Made by a program: the position numbers and the translations under genes
Assembly: GCA_048814795.1 (NCBI GenBank)
Contig: CP184673.1
Location: forward strand, 1,736,001-1,800,000
From: Thermatribacter sp048814795
GTDB taxonomy: Bacteria; Atribacterota; Atribacteria; Atribacterales; Thermatribacteraceae
Direction: 5' to 3'
Length of the DNA: 64,000 nt
Shown here: piece by piece, positions 25,001 to 34,343 of the stretch
Layout of the letters: each line of letters opens with the position of its first letter
Position numbering within the stretch: position 1 is the stretch's first letter
The notes under the pieces: generated by a model
What the model was told of the DNA's origin: nothing
The model's input: the letters and a program-made list of their open reading frames with translations, nothing else
The model's database searches: none

Positions 25001-26441
25001 CAGAGCCTCCTTGCTTACATAGTTTTTCATGCACCTTATCTCTACCAAGTGCAATCAGTAAAGCATCGAGTCTCGGGCCTTCTTTGCAACCCATCAACGC
25101 CATACGCAAGGTTTGAAAAAATTTCCGGGCTGGAAACCCACTTTTCTTCTGAATTTCTTTCAAAAAGTTACGTATTTCCTCTTCTTTTTCCCAATAACTT
25201 TCAGGCAATCCTTTTAAAGCAGAACAGAAAAGATTAATGATCTTCTTTTCTTCCTCTTCTTTAGCCAAAAACTTGAAAAACAGAATTTCCTGTATTTTTG
25301 CACCTACATCCTTTAAGGTAAGCGCTTCCTCAGAAGCCAATTCTAAAATTTTAGCCATCCTCAACGAACCACCGGCTTCTTTTTCCCAATGCTCAACTTC
25401 TTCTGGAGAAAATAACTCTTTTAAGCAAGCTCTCATTTCCTCAACACTCATCATCCTGAGATAGCTGGCATTCATCCAGACAAGCTTTTTAAAATCAAAC
25501 ACTGCGCTGGAGCGTGCAATTCTTTCCATAGAGAAAAGTTCTGGCAACTCCTGAGGAAAGACCAGTTCACGAGCATCTGGAAAGGAATGGCCAAGTAAGA
25601 AAAGAAAATTAAGAATTGCTTGAGGTAAAAAACCCTGCTTGCGAAGCTCGCCTATGTTTAAACTGCTCTTTCGCTTGCTCAACTTGGATCTATTTTCATC
25701 CAAAATGATCGGGACGTGAGCAAACTTAGGTGGCTCCCAACCTAAAAACTGGTAGAGAAGCAATTGATAAGGAGTATTGGGTAAATGTTCTTCTCCCCTG
25801 ATAACATGGGTTATCTTCATCAAAAAATCATCAATCACGCAAGCAAAATTATAGGTGGGCCACCCATCGGACTTCCAGATTATAAAGTCACCAATATTTT
25901 CACTCTGAAAGCTAACCTCGCCCTTTATAAGATCCTGCAAAATTATGCTTTTGCCGTGTGGTACCCTGAGACGCCAGGAAGGTATTATACCAGAGCGTTC
26001 TCTTTCCTTCCTTTCTTTCTCGGAAAGATAGAAACATCTTCCTGAATAGCGGGGTTGTTTGCTCTTACTAAGCAAAGACTTTCTTTCTGCTTCCAACTCC
26101 TCTTCGCTGCAATAACAGGGATACAGGACATTCTTTGCGCGGAGCAGATCAAAATACTTCCTGTAAAACTCCAGGCGCTCTGACTGTCTATAGGGACCAA
26201 AAGGAGCCTCTTCAACATCGGGGCCCTCGTCCCAGCTTATATTCAACCACTTTAAATCCTCGAGAATGGCTTTTTCATATTCCTTTCGAGAGCGTTCGCG
26301 ATCAGTATCTTCAATGCGCAGCACAAAAATACCCTTGTTTCTTCTGGCAAAAGCCCAGTTAAAAGCGGCGGTCCTGGCACCACCTATATGAAGAAAACCA
26401 GTTGGACTTGGCGCAAAACGGGTTCTTATCATCAAGGCCAA
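24975..26441 (-). CDS. gltX: Glutamyl-tRNA synthetase
   Basis: Class I synthetase, 488 residues. N-terminal FAPSPTGFLHIGGART carries the HIGH motif; KLSKRKSS is the KMSKS loop. A zinc-type insertion CYCSEEEL with a later SGRCFY is visible. TTG 26441 has a well-spaced GGAGG (7 nt); ATG 26432, which overlaps the RlpA-like stop as TGATG, is the alternative. It may be discriminating or may also charge tRNA-Gln; the presence of gatCAB cannot be judged here. Confidence 0.95.
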   Translation of the reverse strand: MALMIRTRFAPSPTGFLHIGGARTAAFNWAFARRNKGIFVLRIEDTDRERSRKEYEKAILEDLKWLNISWDEGPDVEEAPFGPYRQSERLEFYRKYFDLLRAKNVLYPCYCSEEELEAERKSLLSKSKQPRYSGRCFYLSEKERKERERSGIIPSWRLRVPHGKSIILQDLIKGEVSFQSENIGDFIIWKSDGWPTYNFACVIDDFLMKITHVIRGEEHLPNTPYQLLLYQFLGWEPPKFAHVPIILDENRSKLSKRKSSLNIGELRKQGFLPQAILNFLFLLGHSFPDARELVFPQELPELFSMERIARSSAVFDFKKLVWMNASYLRMMSVEEMRACLKELFSPEEVEHWEKEAGGSLRMAKILELASEEALTLKDVGAKIQEILFFKFLAKEEEEKKIINLFCSALKGLPESYWEKEEEIRNFLKEIQKKSGFPARKFFQTLRMALMGCKEGPRLDALLIALGRDKVHEKLCKQGGSDEFGDTSF

Positions 26442-27187
26442 TTTACTACCTCCACTTTTACTTTTTCAACGCCATCTTTCAAAAGACCAATAGTTCTTGC
26501 CGCAACCATGGAAAGATCAATTATCCTGCCTCTTCGTGCAGGACCACGATCGTTAACCCTTACTACAACCTGCTTACCATTGACAAGATTGGTAACCAGA
26601 AGAACAGTATTAAAAGGAAATTCACGGTGCGCACAGGTAAAAGCATAAGGATTAAATACCTCTCCCGACGAAGTCGTTCTATTTTTAAAACGAGGGCCAT
26701 ACCATGAGGCAAGACCCGTAATCACTTTTCCACTTGGGTTATAGTGGTAACCCCTTAAGCGATAAAACTCCATTTGAAAATTATTAAGCCATAACGCTGC
26801 CAGATCCAAAAGATTAGAATTATTGAGTCGAGCATCCTCTCCTGTAACCTCAAAAAGTTCTTTATCATTACAGAAAGCCTTGACTGACTTACCCCCAACC
26901 AGGAGGTGAAAATCCGGTGGTTGATCGAAAGCGCTTTCCAGAGTTCGCTCCAGCTTAACAACTAACTCCCGCGTTCTTTCTTCAATACTTTTATAGCGGC
27001 CCGCCGAGCGAATCCGCATCAACAACCTACCGTTTATTTTTACTGTAAAAAGATGCGAGGCCTTTTTCTCAAATTCCACTGAAAAAGCACACTGAGCATC
27101 TGCCCTCGCCAGCCAGGCAAAGCAAACAAATGAAAGCAACAGAAGCACAATCAATTTTTGTTTATCAGCAAACTTACTGCATAACAA
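26432..27187 (-). CDS. RlpA-like double-psi beta-barrel protein (septal/peptidoglycan type)
   Basis: The C-terminal part (about 155-250) is the RlpA domain: GLASWYGPRFKNRTTSSGE, HREFPFNTVLLVTN, VVVRVNDRGPARRGRIIDLS, the pattern of RlpA lytic transglycosylases acting on denuded glycan strands. The N-terminus has a signal sequence (LIVLLLLSFVCFAWLARADA) and a domain of about 120 residues that I do not recognise. The catalytic Asp of active RlpA (in NDRGP) is present. The start is uncertain: TTG 27187 or a nearby TTG/GTG, overlapping ispF by up to 37 nt. Insertion of this gene between ispF and gltX is unusual. Confidence 0.82.
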   Translation of the reverse strand: MLCSKFADKQKLIVLLLLSFVCFAWLARADAQCAFSVEFEKKASHLFTVKINGRLLMRIRSAGRYKSIEERTRELVVKLERTLESAFDQPPDFHLLVGGKSVKAFCNDKELFEVTGEDARLNNSNLLDLAALWLNNFQMEFYRLRGYHYNPSGKVITGLASWYGPRFKNRTTSSGEVFNPYAFTCAHREFPFNTVLLVTNLVNGKQVVVRVNDRGPARRGRIIDLSMVAARTIGLLKDGVEKVKVEVVNWP

Positions 27188-27633
27188 CTTATAGCTTCCC
27201 CCTTTCCTAAAGCACCAACACCCTCGTTGGTGGTGGCCTTAACGTTAAATCTGTCTACTTCAAGGCTCAAAACATTAGCCACCTTCTCGCGAATAGAAGG
27301 AATAAATTCCTGCAAATGGGGCTTTTCAGCAATCAGTACGGTATCAATGTTAACAATCTGCCAACCAGCACTTTGAATTTTACTGCTTACCTCATGAAGC
27401 AATTTTAGACTATACACACCCTTAAACCTTGGGTCTTCAGGAGGGAACCAGAAGCCGATATCTCGAAGACCTGAAGCACCCAGAAGACTGTCCATAACAG
27501 CATGGCAAAGAACATCCCCATCAGAATGCCCGAGCAAGCCCCTTTCAAAAGGAATGCGAACTCCTCCCAAAATGAGCTCTCTGCCTTTCCCCAAACGATG
27601 AATATCATAGCCAATTCCAACCCGCATCTGCAT
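27151..27633 (-). CDS. ispF: 2-C-methyl-D-erythritol 2,4-cyclodiphosphate synthase
   Basis: MEP-pathway enzyme forming MEcPP. Zinc ligands are in GYDIHRL (D, H) and GLLGHSDGDVLCHA (H); KATTNEGVGALGKGE is the C-terminal signature. 160 residues, normal size. The start ATG overlaps the ispD stop by 1 nt (TGATG). Confidence 0.96.
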   Translation of the reverse strand: MQMRVGIGYDIHRLGKGRELILGGVRIPFERGLLGHSDGDVLCHAVMDSLLGASGLRDIGFWFPPEDPRFKGVYSLKLLHEVSSKIQSAGWQIVNIDTVLIAEKPHLQEFIPSIREKVANVLSLEVDRFNVKATTNEGVGALGKGEAISCYAVSLLINKN

Positions 27634-28331
27634 CAGCCAATCCCCTTTTCCCAGCGTAATATCTCTTCCGCTCTTATAAAATCGAAAGGAGTGGTTATCT
27701 TAATATTGTTTTCAGAACCTAAAACCAGGGCGACTTTCTTACCCAGCCTCTCAACAAGGGCAGAATCGTCTGTTCCCCAAAAGCCGTCTTGAAAGGCTTT
27801 TTCCATAGCCTCAAGAATGAGAGAAATTCTGAATACTTGTGGCGTTTGAGCACGCCATATCCTGCTGCGATCCAGAGTTCTCTCTATAGTGGTTCCGTCT
27901 TTCGAAAACTTCATAGTATCCACACAGGGAATTGCACAACATACAGCCTCAGTTTCCTGCACCTTGTCGGCGCATCGCTTTATTATGGACTCGCCAACAA
28001 AGGGCCTTACTCCATCATGAATAAACACGAAATCATCTTTTCTATCTTTAAGTGTTTCTAACCCTCTATACACGGACTCTTGCCTGGTGCTTCCACCGAA
28101 GACATACCCTCGAAGCTTTCTGAAACAAAATCTTTCCAACACATTTTTAACAAAAATACGTTCATGATCAGGGTGTATAACCACCACTATTTCCCGGATA
28201 AGAGAAGAACGCTCAAAAGCTTCTATGGTGTGAGCAAGCACTGGCTTGTCAAGAAGAGGCAAATATTGCTTGGGAATATCAATATTCATTCTTTTCCCTC
28301 TGCCGGCTGCAACAATCACTGCAAAAAACAA
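27633..28331 (-). CDS. ispD: 2-C-methyl-D-erythritol 4-phosphate cytidylyltransferase
   Basis: MEP-pathway enzyme coupling MEP to CTP. The N-terminal AAGRGKRM nucleotide loop, FIHDGVRPFV and the C-terminal region with DDSALVE are diagnostic. TTG 28331 is preferred because GGAGTG lies 6 nt upstream; a GTG at 28340 lies within that ribosome site. About 232 residues. The adjacent ispF shows that isoprenoids are made by the MEP route. Confidence 0.95.
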   Translation of the reverse strand: MFFAVIVAAGRGKRMNIDIPKQYLPLLDKPVLAHTIEAFERSSLIREIVVVIHPDHERIFVKNVLERFCFRKLRGYVFGGSTRQESVYRGLETLKDRKDDFVFIHDGVRPFVGESIIKRCADKVQETEAVCCAIPCVDTMKFSKDGTTIERTLDRSRIWRAQTPQVFRISLILEAMEKAFQDGFWGTDDSALVERLGKKVALVLGSENNIKITTPFDFIRAEEILRWEKGIG

Positions 28332-28346
28332 GGCTTTCACTCCAGG

Positions 28347-29390
28347 TCAGCTCTTGGAAGATGTTTTAGGACGAACAAAAATCATCCTTCCTGCAGGAGT
28401 TTGCAAAACGCTGGTTACCACAGTATCAACTACAGTGTTTATGTATTTCTTACCTCCTTCAACAACCACCATTGTTCCATCGTCCAGATAGCCAACGCCC
28501 TGATCTGCCTCTTTACCTTCCCTTATCACCTGAACTTTCAATTCTTCACCAGGTAAAACGTAAGGTTTTAGAGCATTAGAGAGCTCATTAATATTAAGTA
28601 CCTCAACACCCTCAAGCTCGGCTATCTTGTTAAGGTTATAATCATTGGTGACTACTTTGGCACCCAGCACCTTGGCTAATTTAACAAGCTTTGCGTCAAC
28701 ATCTCTAATTTCTGGGAAGTCCCGTTCAATGATACGTACGTTGACCCTTTTATCCTTGCGAATCTTATTCAAGATATCCAACCCCCTTCTACCCCGATTT
28801 CTCTTCAGGGGGTCTTGAGAATCCGCAATTTGCTGCAATTCCCTCAGCACAAAGCGGGGTATAAGAAACTCACCTTCCAGAAAGCCAGTTTTGCAAATAT
28901 CAGCAATCCTGCCATCCACGATTACGCTGGTATCCAAAATCTTGGCAGAAGTAGCTTGACCACGTAACAATTTCATGCGAGGTATACCAGTAAAAACGGC
29001 CACAATGTCTTCCTTGCGAGAAAAAAACAGAGAAAAACCCAACACACCGCAAATAGCAGTAACTACAAGAGGAAGATAGGGATTCTTAAAAGGTAGAAAA
29101 GACATGGGATAAGTCAGCAAAACACCTATTACCAGACCTGCAATCAAGCCTATAAAGCCCACCAGAAAATCGATAGCCTGCAGCTTACTGAAGAATCCAA
29201 ACACATTCCACCCATCTTGTTCTAAAAAAGGAGTAAATATCTTTTTTATAACCAAGCTCAAAATCCCCACCACTACAGACCATCCCAAAATCCTTTCCCA
29301 AACAATATTGCCTCCTCCTGAGATAAGAATCCCTATGATAAAAACAACAAAAAAAGCTACAATTATAGTAATCAAATCACCTTTCGACAA
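28347..29390 (-). CDS. Membrane PIN/TRAM domain protein (YacL-like)
   Basis: 347 residues. About 4 membrane segments lie in residues 1-125, then a PIN domain (about 150-265) with acidic residues in ILDTSVIVDGRIADI, VLRELQQIAD, RRGLDIL and VTNDYNLNKIAELEGV, then a TRAM domain (about 290-335) with GKEADQGVGYLDDGTMVVVEGG. The PIN fold suggests a membrane-tethered ribonuclease. In Firmicutes this gene follows radA-disA; here disA is not between them. TTG start. Confidence 0.9.
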   Translation of the reverse strand: MSKGDLITIIVAFFVVFIIGILISGGGNIVWERILGWSVVVGILSLVIKKIFTPFLEQDGWNVFGFFSKLQAIDFLVGFIGLIAGLVIGVLLTYPMSFLPFKNPYLPLVVTAICGVLGFSLFFSRKEDIVAVFTGIPRMKLLRGQATSAKILDTSVIVDGRIADICKTGFLEGEFLIPRFVLRELQQIADSQDPLKRNRGRRGLDILNKIRKDKRVNVRIIERDFPEIRDVDAKLVKLAKVLGAKVVTNDYNLNKIAELEGVEVLNINELSNALKPYVLPGEELKVQVIREGKEADQGVGYLDDGTMVVVEGGKKYINTVVDTVVTSVLQTPAGRMIFVRPKTSSKS

Positions 29391-29489
29391 ACCGCCTCAC
29401 TTCCTTTCCTGCCCAAAAAAATTGAAATGAAGGTGGCTTTCTGTCCTTAGCTGCACCTCCCCGGACAATTATAACATCTACTTACTACA

Positions 29490-30869
29490 TTACAGCGGGC
29501 CCTCCAACTTCAAGGCTTCATAGATATTTTTGTACCCACTCAATTCTAAACTTCCCTTAAATTTATTATAAAGAGTCCATTCACCAGCAATAGCATAATG
29601 GGAAACAATCGCTCTTTTAATTCCCCTCCGAGCAGCCTCTCTCAACCGGTACTCAAGAAGCGGGGTCGGTCTTATTTCCCCACTCAAACCAATCTCACCT
29701 ATAAAAACAGTCTCCTTAGAAATTGGCTTTTCTAACTTAGAAGAAACTAAACTGAAGCAGAGAGCCAGGTCAGTGGAAGTCTCATAAGTACGAATACCCC
29801 CAACAACACTTACATACACATCACATTTACCAAAACGTATCCGGGCCATCTTTTCCAGGATAGCCACAATCAGAAACAACCTTCCCGATTCTATACCCAG
29901 CGCTACTCTCCTTGGATAATCCAGATATGAATTATTTACCAGAGACTGAATTTCAACCATTAAAGGCCTCTTGCCTTCTATCAAAACCGTACGAGCGCCA
30001 CCTACACCATTTAAGTCTGAAGGAGTAAGAAAAAGATGAGAAGGATCCTTGACATCCGTCAGACCATTTTCCTTCATCTCCAAGATACCAACTTCCCAGG
30101 TGGGGCCAAATCGATTTTTTACGCTTCTCAACAGGCGAATAGCAAGGTGAGGATCTCCCTCGAGATAGAGAACAACGTCAACCAGGTGCTCTAAAGTCTT
30201 GGGTCCAGCCACAACCCCTTCTTTAGTAACATGTCCCACCACGAAAAAAGCTCTCTTCTCTCGCTTGGCAATATTCATAAAAACAGAGCTGAGTTCCCTT
30301 ACGACGCTTGCACTACCCACAGAAGACTGTTGATCGGCAAATCCCAAATTTTGGACAGAATCAATAATCACTAAATCAGGACCGATGCGTTCTATCTCGG
30401 AGAAAATATCTTCTGCAAAATTGGTGGAAAGAAGGAATAAATTACAGTAAGAATCGATCTTTAACCTGTTTATTCGGAGGAAAAGCTGCGCAACAGATTC
30501 CTCGCTGCTAACATAAAGAACCTTTTTGCCGCAAGAAGCCACACTATGAGAGATTTTCAAAAGTAAGGTAGATTTTCCAATTCCTGGATCGCCACTTAAA
30601 AGTACCAGAGAACCTTCAACAATTCCTCCCCCCAACACCCTGTCAACTTCAGACAAACCTGTTTTAAAACGTGAAGCTATCTCAGTTGCTTTATGCGAAA
30701 GTTCCGAGAGAGAAATTGCCTGAACATAGTCATGAACTTTTCCTTTAGAATGAGGCTGAGGCTTTATCTCTCGCTCTTTACGTAAAAAAGTATTCCACTC
30801 CCCACACTGGGGGCACCTGCCCAACCAACTGGGAGTGGAATACCCACATTGCGAACAAAAATAACTCAT
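29490..30869 (-). CDS. radA: DNA repair protein RadA
   Basis: RecA-like ATPase that promotes branch migration in recombination. Zinc finger CSQCGYSTPSWLGRCPQC (5-22), Walker A GDPGIGKSTL (about 90-99), the RadA-specific KNRFGPTWEVG, and the Lon-like C-terminal domain with GEIGLSGEIRP. ATG follows GAGGT by 7 nt. It sits directly after clpC, as in Firmicutes. Confidence 0.96.
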   Translation of the reverse strand: MSYFCSQCGYSTPSWLGRCPQCGEWNTFLRKEREIKPQPHSKGKVHDYVQAISLSELSHKATEIASRFKTGLSEVDRVLGGGIVEGSLVLLSGDPGIGKSTLLLKISHSVASCGKKVLYVSSEESVAQLFLRINRLKIDSYCNLFLLSTNFAEDIFSEIERIGPDLVIIDSVQNLGFADQQSSVGSASVVRELSSVFMNIAKREKRAFFVVGHVTKEGVVAGPKTLEHLVDVVLYLEGDPHLAIRLLRSVKNRFGPTWEVGILEMKENGLTDVKDPSHLFLTPSDLNGVGGARTVLIEGKRPLMVEIQSLVNNSYLDYPRRVALGIESGRLFLIVAILEKMARIRFGKCDVYVSVVGGIRTYETSTDLALCFSLVSSKLEKPISKETVFIGEIGLSGEIRPTPLLEYRLREAARRGIKRAIVSHYAIAGEWTLYNKFKGSLELSGYKNIYEALKLEGPL

Positions 30870-30877
30870 TATAAACC

Positions 30878-33334
30878 TCAGGATTGCAAGCTTAACTCCA
30901 GCGGTAATAGCTTCGTAAAGCGTAGCTTGCCTTCCTCACAACTGACCAGAATCCTATCTCCTTCTTTAAACACTCCTTTGAGAATGAGATCCGAAAGGGG
31001 ATCCTCAATCAGTTTCTGTATAGCACGACGCAATGGACGAGCTCCAAAATTAGGATCATAACCTTCCTTAGCAATCTTGGAACGAGCTTCAGGAGTAAGT
31101 TCAATTTCCATGTTTTTCTCTTTTAAGCGAGCCTCTGTCTCTTTCATCAGAATATCCACGATCTGCTCTATTTCTTCCTGCTTCAAGGGTCTAAATACAA
31201 TTACCTCATCAATCCTGTTGAGGAATTCTGGAGGAAAAACTCTTTTAACTTCTTCCATGACTTTATCCTTGATTTCCTGGTAACTGAGCCCCTCTTGCTT
31301 TTCGCCAAAACCAATACCCCTTTGAGATGCTATAAAGCGAGCTCCCAAATTAGAGGTCATTATTACAATAGTATTTTTAAAATCAACAGGTCTTCCTTGA
31401 GCATCAGTTAATCTTCCCTCTTCCATTATCTGTAAAAGAATATTAAAAATCTCGGGATTCGCCTTTTCTATCTCGTCAAACAACACAACTGAATAGGGAC
31501 GACGACGCACCCTCTCAGTAAGTTGCCCTCCTTCTTCGTAACCAACATAACCCGGCGGAGAACCAATTAATCTTGAAACAGTAAACTTTTCCATGTACTC
31601 AGACATATCAAGGGTTATTAAAGAATCTTCTTTACCAAAAAGAAACTCAGCCAGAGCTTTGGCTAATTCCGTTTTGCCTACTCCTGAAGGTCCTAAGAAC
31701 AGGAAAGAACCAATGGGCCGGCGAGGGTCCTTCAGGCCCGCCCGAGAACGTCGAACAGCCCTGCAAACCACTTTAACGGCCTCTTCCTGCCCTATAACCC
31801 TTTTGTGAATTTCTGCTTCCATATTCAACAATTTTTCTTTCTCTTCAGTAGCCAACCTCGCAACAGGTATGCCAGTCCAAACTGAAACTACTTCAGCTAT
31901 ATCCTGCGCGAGAACCTGAGGTCTTAAGGCATCAATTTCTTCAAACCATTTTTCCTTTCGGCGGTTGTATTCCTCTCTTAATCTTTCCTCTTCATCACGC
32001 AAACGGGCTGCTTCCTCAAAGTCTTGCTCGCGCACCGCACATTCTTTGCTTTTACTTACTTCCTTTATTCTTTCTTCAATTTTCTTGATATCTTCAGGAA
32101 GCAAAGAAGTTCTTAACCTGACTCGGGAAGATGCCTCGTCCATAACATCAATAGCCTTATCAGGTAGATAGCGGTCTGCAATATATCGCTTAGAGAGCCT
32201 AACTGCTGTTTCAATAGCTTCGTCAGTGATTTCCACTTTATGATGTTCCTCGTAACGATCCTTTATTCCCCTAAGGATTTCCAGGGTAACTTCTACAGAA
32301 GGCTCATCAACGTAAATCGGCTGAAATCTCCGTTCTAAAGCTGAGTCTTTTTCAATATATTTTCTGTATTCAACAAGAGTAGTTGCCCCAATAGCCTGGA
32401 GTTCTCCCCGGGCAAGTGCTGGCTTGAGAATATTAGCAGCATCAATGGCACCCTCTGCAGCTCCAGCCCCCACCAGAGTATGTACTTCATCTATGAAGAG
32501 AATGACTTCTTTGCTCTGAACAATTTCAGAAATAATTTTCTTCAATCTCTTCTCAAATTCACCACGATATTTAGTCCCCGCCACCACTGCAGCCAGATCC
32601 AGGGCTACTACTCTCTTGCCTTTCAAGACTTCAGGTATTTCTCCTTTAACAAGCCTTTGAGCTAAGCCTTCCACAATAGCTGTTTTCCCAACTCCCGGCT
32701 CTCCAATCAATACTGGATTATTTTTGGTGCGGCGGCTCAAAACCTGAATAACCCTTTCGATTTCCTTTTCTCTACCTATTACTGGATCGAGCTTCCCCTC
32801 CTCAGCCATCCGAGTAAGATCCCTGCTAAACTCATCGAGAACCGGCGTTCTACTTTCCCTACGAGAAGGAGTACTCGAAAAATCTCTCTCTGCGGAAGAA
32901 GTTTCGTTCAAAATTTCATAAAGTTTACTCCTAACCATATCTATATCAAGCCCAAATCTTCTCAAGATTTGTGCCCCTACTCCACTTCCTTCTCTAAGAA
33001 TACCCAGGAGGATATGCTCGGTACCTACATAGTTATGGCCAAGTCTTCTGGTTTCATCGAGAGCAAGTTCTAAAACCCTCTTGGCTCGAGGAGTAAAAGC
33101 CACCTCTTTAGTACTTTGCGCCTCAGAACGAGGAACCCAGTTCTCCAACTCTTTTCTTACCAGCTCTGCGGAAATATCAAAACTATCCAGAATCTTAGCG
33201 GCAATACCTTCCCGCTCTCTGAGCAAGCCAAGTAAAAGGTGTTCTGTTCCAATATGATCGTGTTTCAGACGCACTGCCTCATCTTGAGCAAGAATAATAA
33301 CCTTTCTTGCTCGCTCGGTATACCTTTCAAACAT
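30878..33334 (-). CDS. clpC: ATP-dependent Clp protease ATP-binding subunit ClpC
   Basis: Hsp100 unfoldase working with ClpP. Double Clp N-domain (about 1-145), AAA1 with GEPGVGKTA (about 210) , UVR-type middle region (about 415-470, EEERLREEYNRRKEKWFEE), AAA2 with GPSGVGKTELAKAL (about 550), and a ClpB-type D2-small domain. The ClpP-binding loop is expected in AAA2 but was not pinpointed. 818 residues, family length. Last gene of the CtsR-controlled ctsR-mcsA-mcsB-clpC set; overlaps mcsB by 8 nt. ATG follows GGGAGGAT. Confidence 0.97.
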   Translation of the reverse strand: MFERYTERARKVIILAQDEAVRLKHDHIGTEHLLLGLLREREGIAAKILDSFDISAELVRKELENWVPRSEAQSTKEVAFTPRAKRVLELALDETRRLGHNYVGTEHILLGILREGSGVGAQILRRFGLDIDMVRSKLYEILNETSSAERDFSSTPSRRESRTPVLDEFSRDLTRMAEEGKLDPVIGREKEIERVIQVLSRRTKNNPVLIGEPGVGKTAIVEGLAQRLVKGEIPEVLKGKRVVALDLAAVVAGTKYRGEFEKRLKKIISEIVQSKEVILFIDEVHTLVGAGAAEGAIDAANILKPALARGELQAIGATTLVEYRKYIEKDSALERRFQPIYVDEPSVEVTLEILRGIKDRYEEHHKVEITDEAIETAVRLSKRYIADRYLPDKAIDVMDEASSRVRLRTSLLPEDIKKIEERIKEVSKSKECAVREQDFEEAARLRDEEERLREEYNRRKEKWFEEIDALRPQVLAQDIAEVVSVWTGIPVARLATEEKEKLLNMEAEIHKRVIGQEEAVKVVCRAVRRSRAGLKDPRRPIGSFLFLGPSGVGKTELAKALAEFLFGKEDSLITLDMSEYMEKFTVSRLIGSPPGYVGYEEGGQLTERVRRRPYSVVLFDEIEKANPEIFNILLQIMEEGRLTDAQGRPVDFKNTIVIMTSNLGARFIASQRGIGFGEKQEGLSYQEIKDKVMEEVKRVFPPEFLNRIDEVIVFRPLKQEEIEQIVDILMKETEARLKEKNMEIELTPEARSKIAKEGYDPNFGARPLRRAIQKLIEDPLSDLILKGVFKEGDRILVSCEEGKLRFTKLLPLELSLQS

Positions 33335-34343
33335 ACTGAATAATCCTCCCTCGTTTACTCTTCAAAAAGCTCAGAATTGGCAAAAACTCCTTTCTAAGCA
33401 CTTTATCGATTTTCAATAAATTAAAACCCTTGGTACCCGTCATTATTCCTAACTGCTCAGCCAAAAAAAGCAAAGAAACATACTCTGCAAAATAATCAAA
33501 TTTATTTTCTCTAAAACATAGAGAATAGAGAAAGCCTATTCGCTCCAACAACTTTTTTCTGCGCTGAGGATCAGAAAGAAACGAAGCACGAACTTCTCTT
33601 TCCCAGCGACAGAGAGAACCAGCAAGTTCCTTCACTATCCTCACCAGCTCACTTTCGGTTACCCCCAGCGCAAAATAATTAGAGATCTCAAAAATATGGG
33701 CACGTATCTTACCACTTCCACCGAATCCCCTAATCAGAATCCCTTTCTTTTCCTTTAACCATTGATAAAGTTTATCAACACCATAAAGAAAAGAAATCGC
33801 TGGAAGATGGATTCTTACCACCACCTGCAAACCAGTACCTGCCTGTTCAGGCAAAGCAGTCAAAAAACCAACTTTTTCATCGAAAGCGAACTCCAGGTGC
33901 CTATCAAGCAAAGCTTCCAAGCGACTAACCCTTAAAAAACAGGCATCGAGATGAGTGAAGTCTTCTATCTCTGCAAACAACCTGAAATGATCCTGGTAGT
34001 TAACCACAATTCCCTGATTCCCCTTAAAGATCAAAACTTTGCCCTTAGATAAGTCGTTCAAAGCGGGCATCACAAAAAGACTTTGCTCCCACCACTTCCA
34101 AACTCTTTCGTTTTTTTTGTCCAAAAATAGCCAGTTAAAGCCTCTTTTTTTAAGATACTTTTCAAAAACTTCTCGAAATCTACAAATAACTTCTTCCTTC
34201 CATATGCTACTGGCAACTGAAGCAAAAGGATAACCTGCTAAATTACGCGCACAGAGAACCCCAGCTCGCATAACACAGTTTTGCCGTCCAGGACTGTCAG
34301 AATATCTTTTTCGAGTAGATCTTAAAACAGGAAAGAAATTCAT
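33327..34343 (-). CDS. mcsB: McsB-like protein with degenerate arginine-kinase active site
   Basis: In Bacillus, McsB phosphorylates protein arginines and marks substrates for ClpC. Fold-level landmarks are kept: ARNLAGYPF (32-40), AFDEKVGFLTALPEQAGTGL (153-172), HLPAISF (179-185), IRGFGGSG (204-211) and IFEISN (217-222). Key positions are changed: the SSRxRLARN motif reads RAGVLCARN, NEEDH reads NYQDH (115-119), SCPTNVGTGLRAS reads ALPEQAGTGLQVV, and RGxYGEGSE reads RGFGGSGKI. These contain the nucleotide-binding arginines, the catalytic glutamates and the conserved cysteine. Gene context (4-nt overlap with mcsA, 8-nt with clpC) is intact, so it is probably a non-catalytic adaptor, not a decaying gene. 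Confidence 0.85.
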   Translation of the reverse strand: MNFFPVLRSTRKRYSDSPGRQNCVMRAGVLCARNLAGYPFASVASSIWKEEVICRFREVFEKYLKKRGFNWLFLDKKNERVWKWWEQSLFVMPALNDLSKGKVLIFKGNQGIVVNYQDHFRLFAEIEDFTHLDACFLRVSRLEALLDRHLEFAFDEKVGFLTALPEQAGTGLQVVVRIHLPAISFLYGVDKLYQWLKEKKGILIRGFGGSGKIRAHIFEISNYFALGVTESELVRIVKELAGSLCRWEREVRASFLSDPQRRKKLLERIGFLYSLCFRENKFDYFAEYVSLLFLAEQLGIMTGTKGFNLLKIDKVLRKEFLPILSFLKSKRGRIIQYV

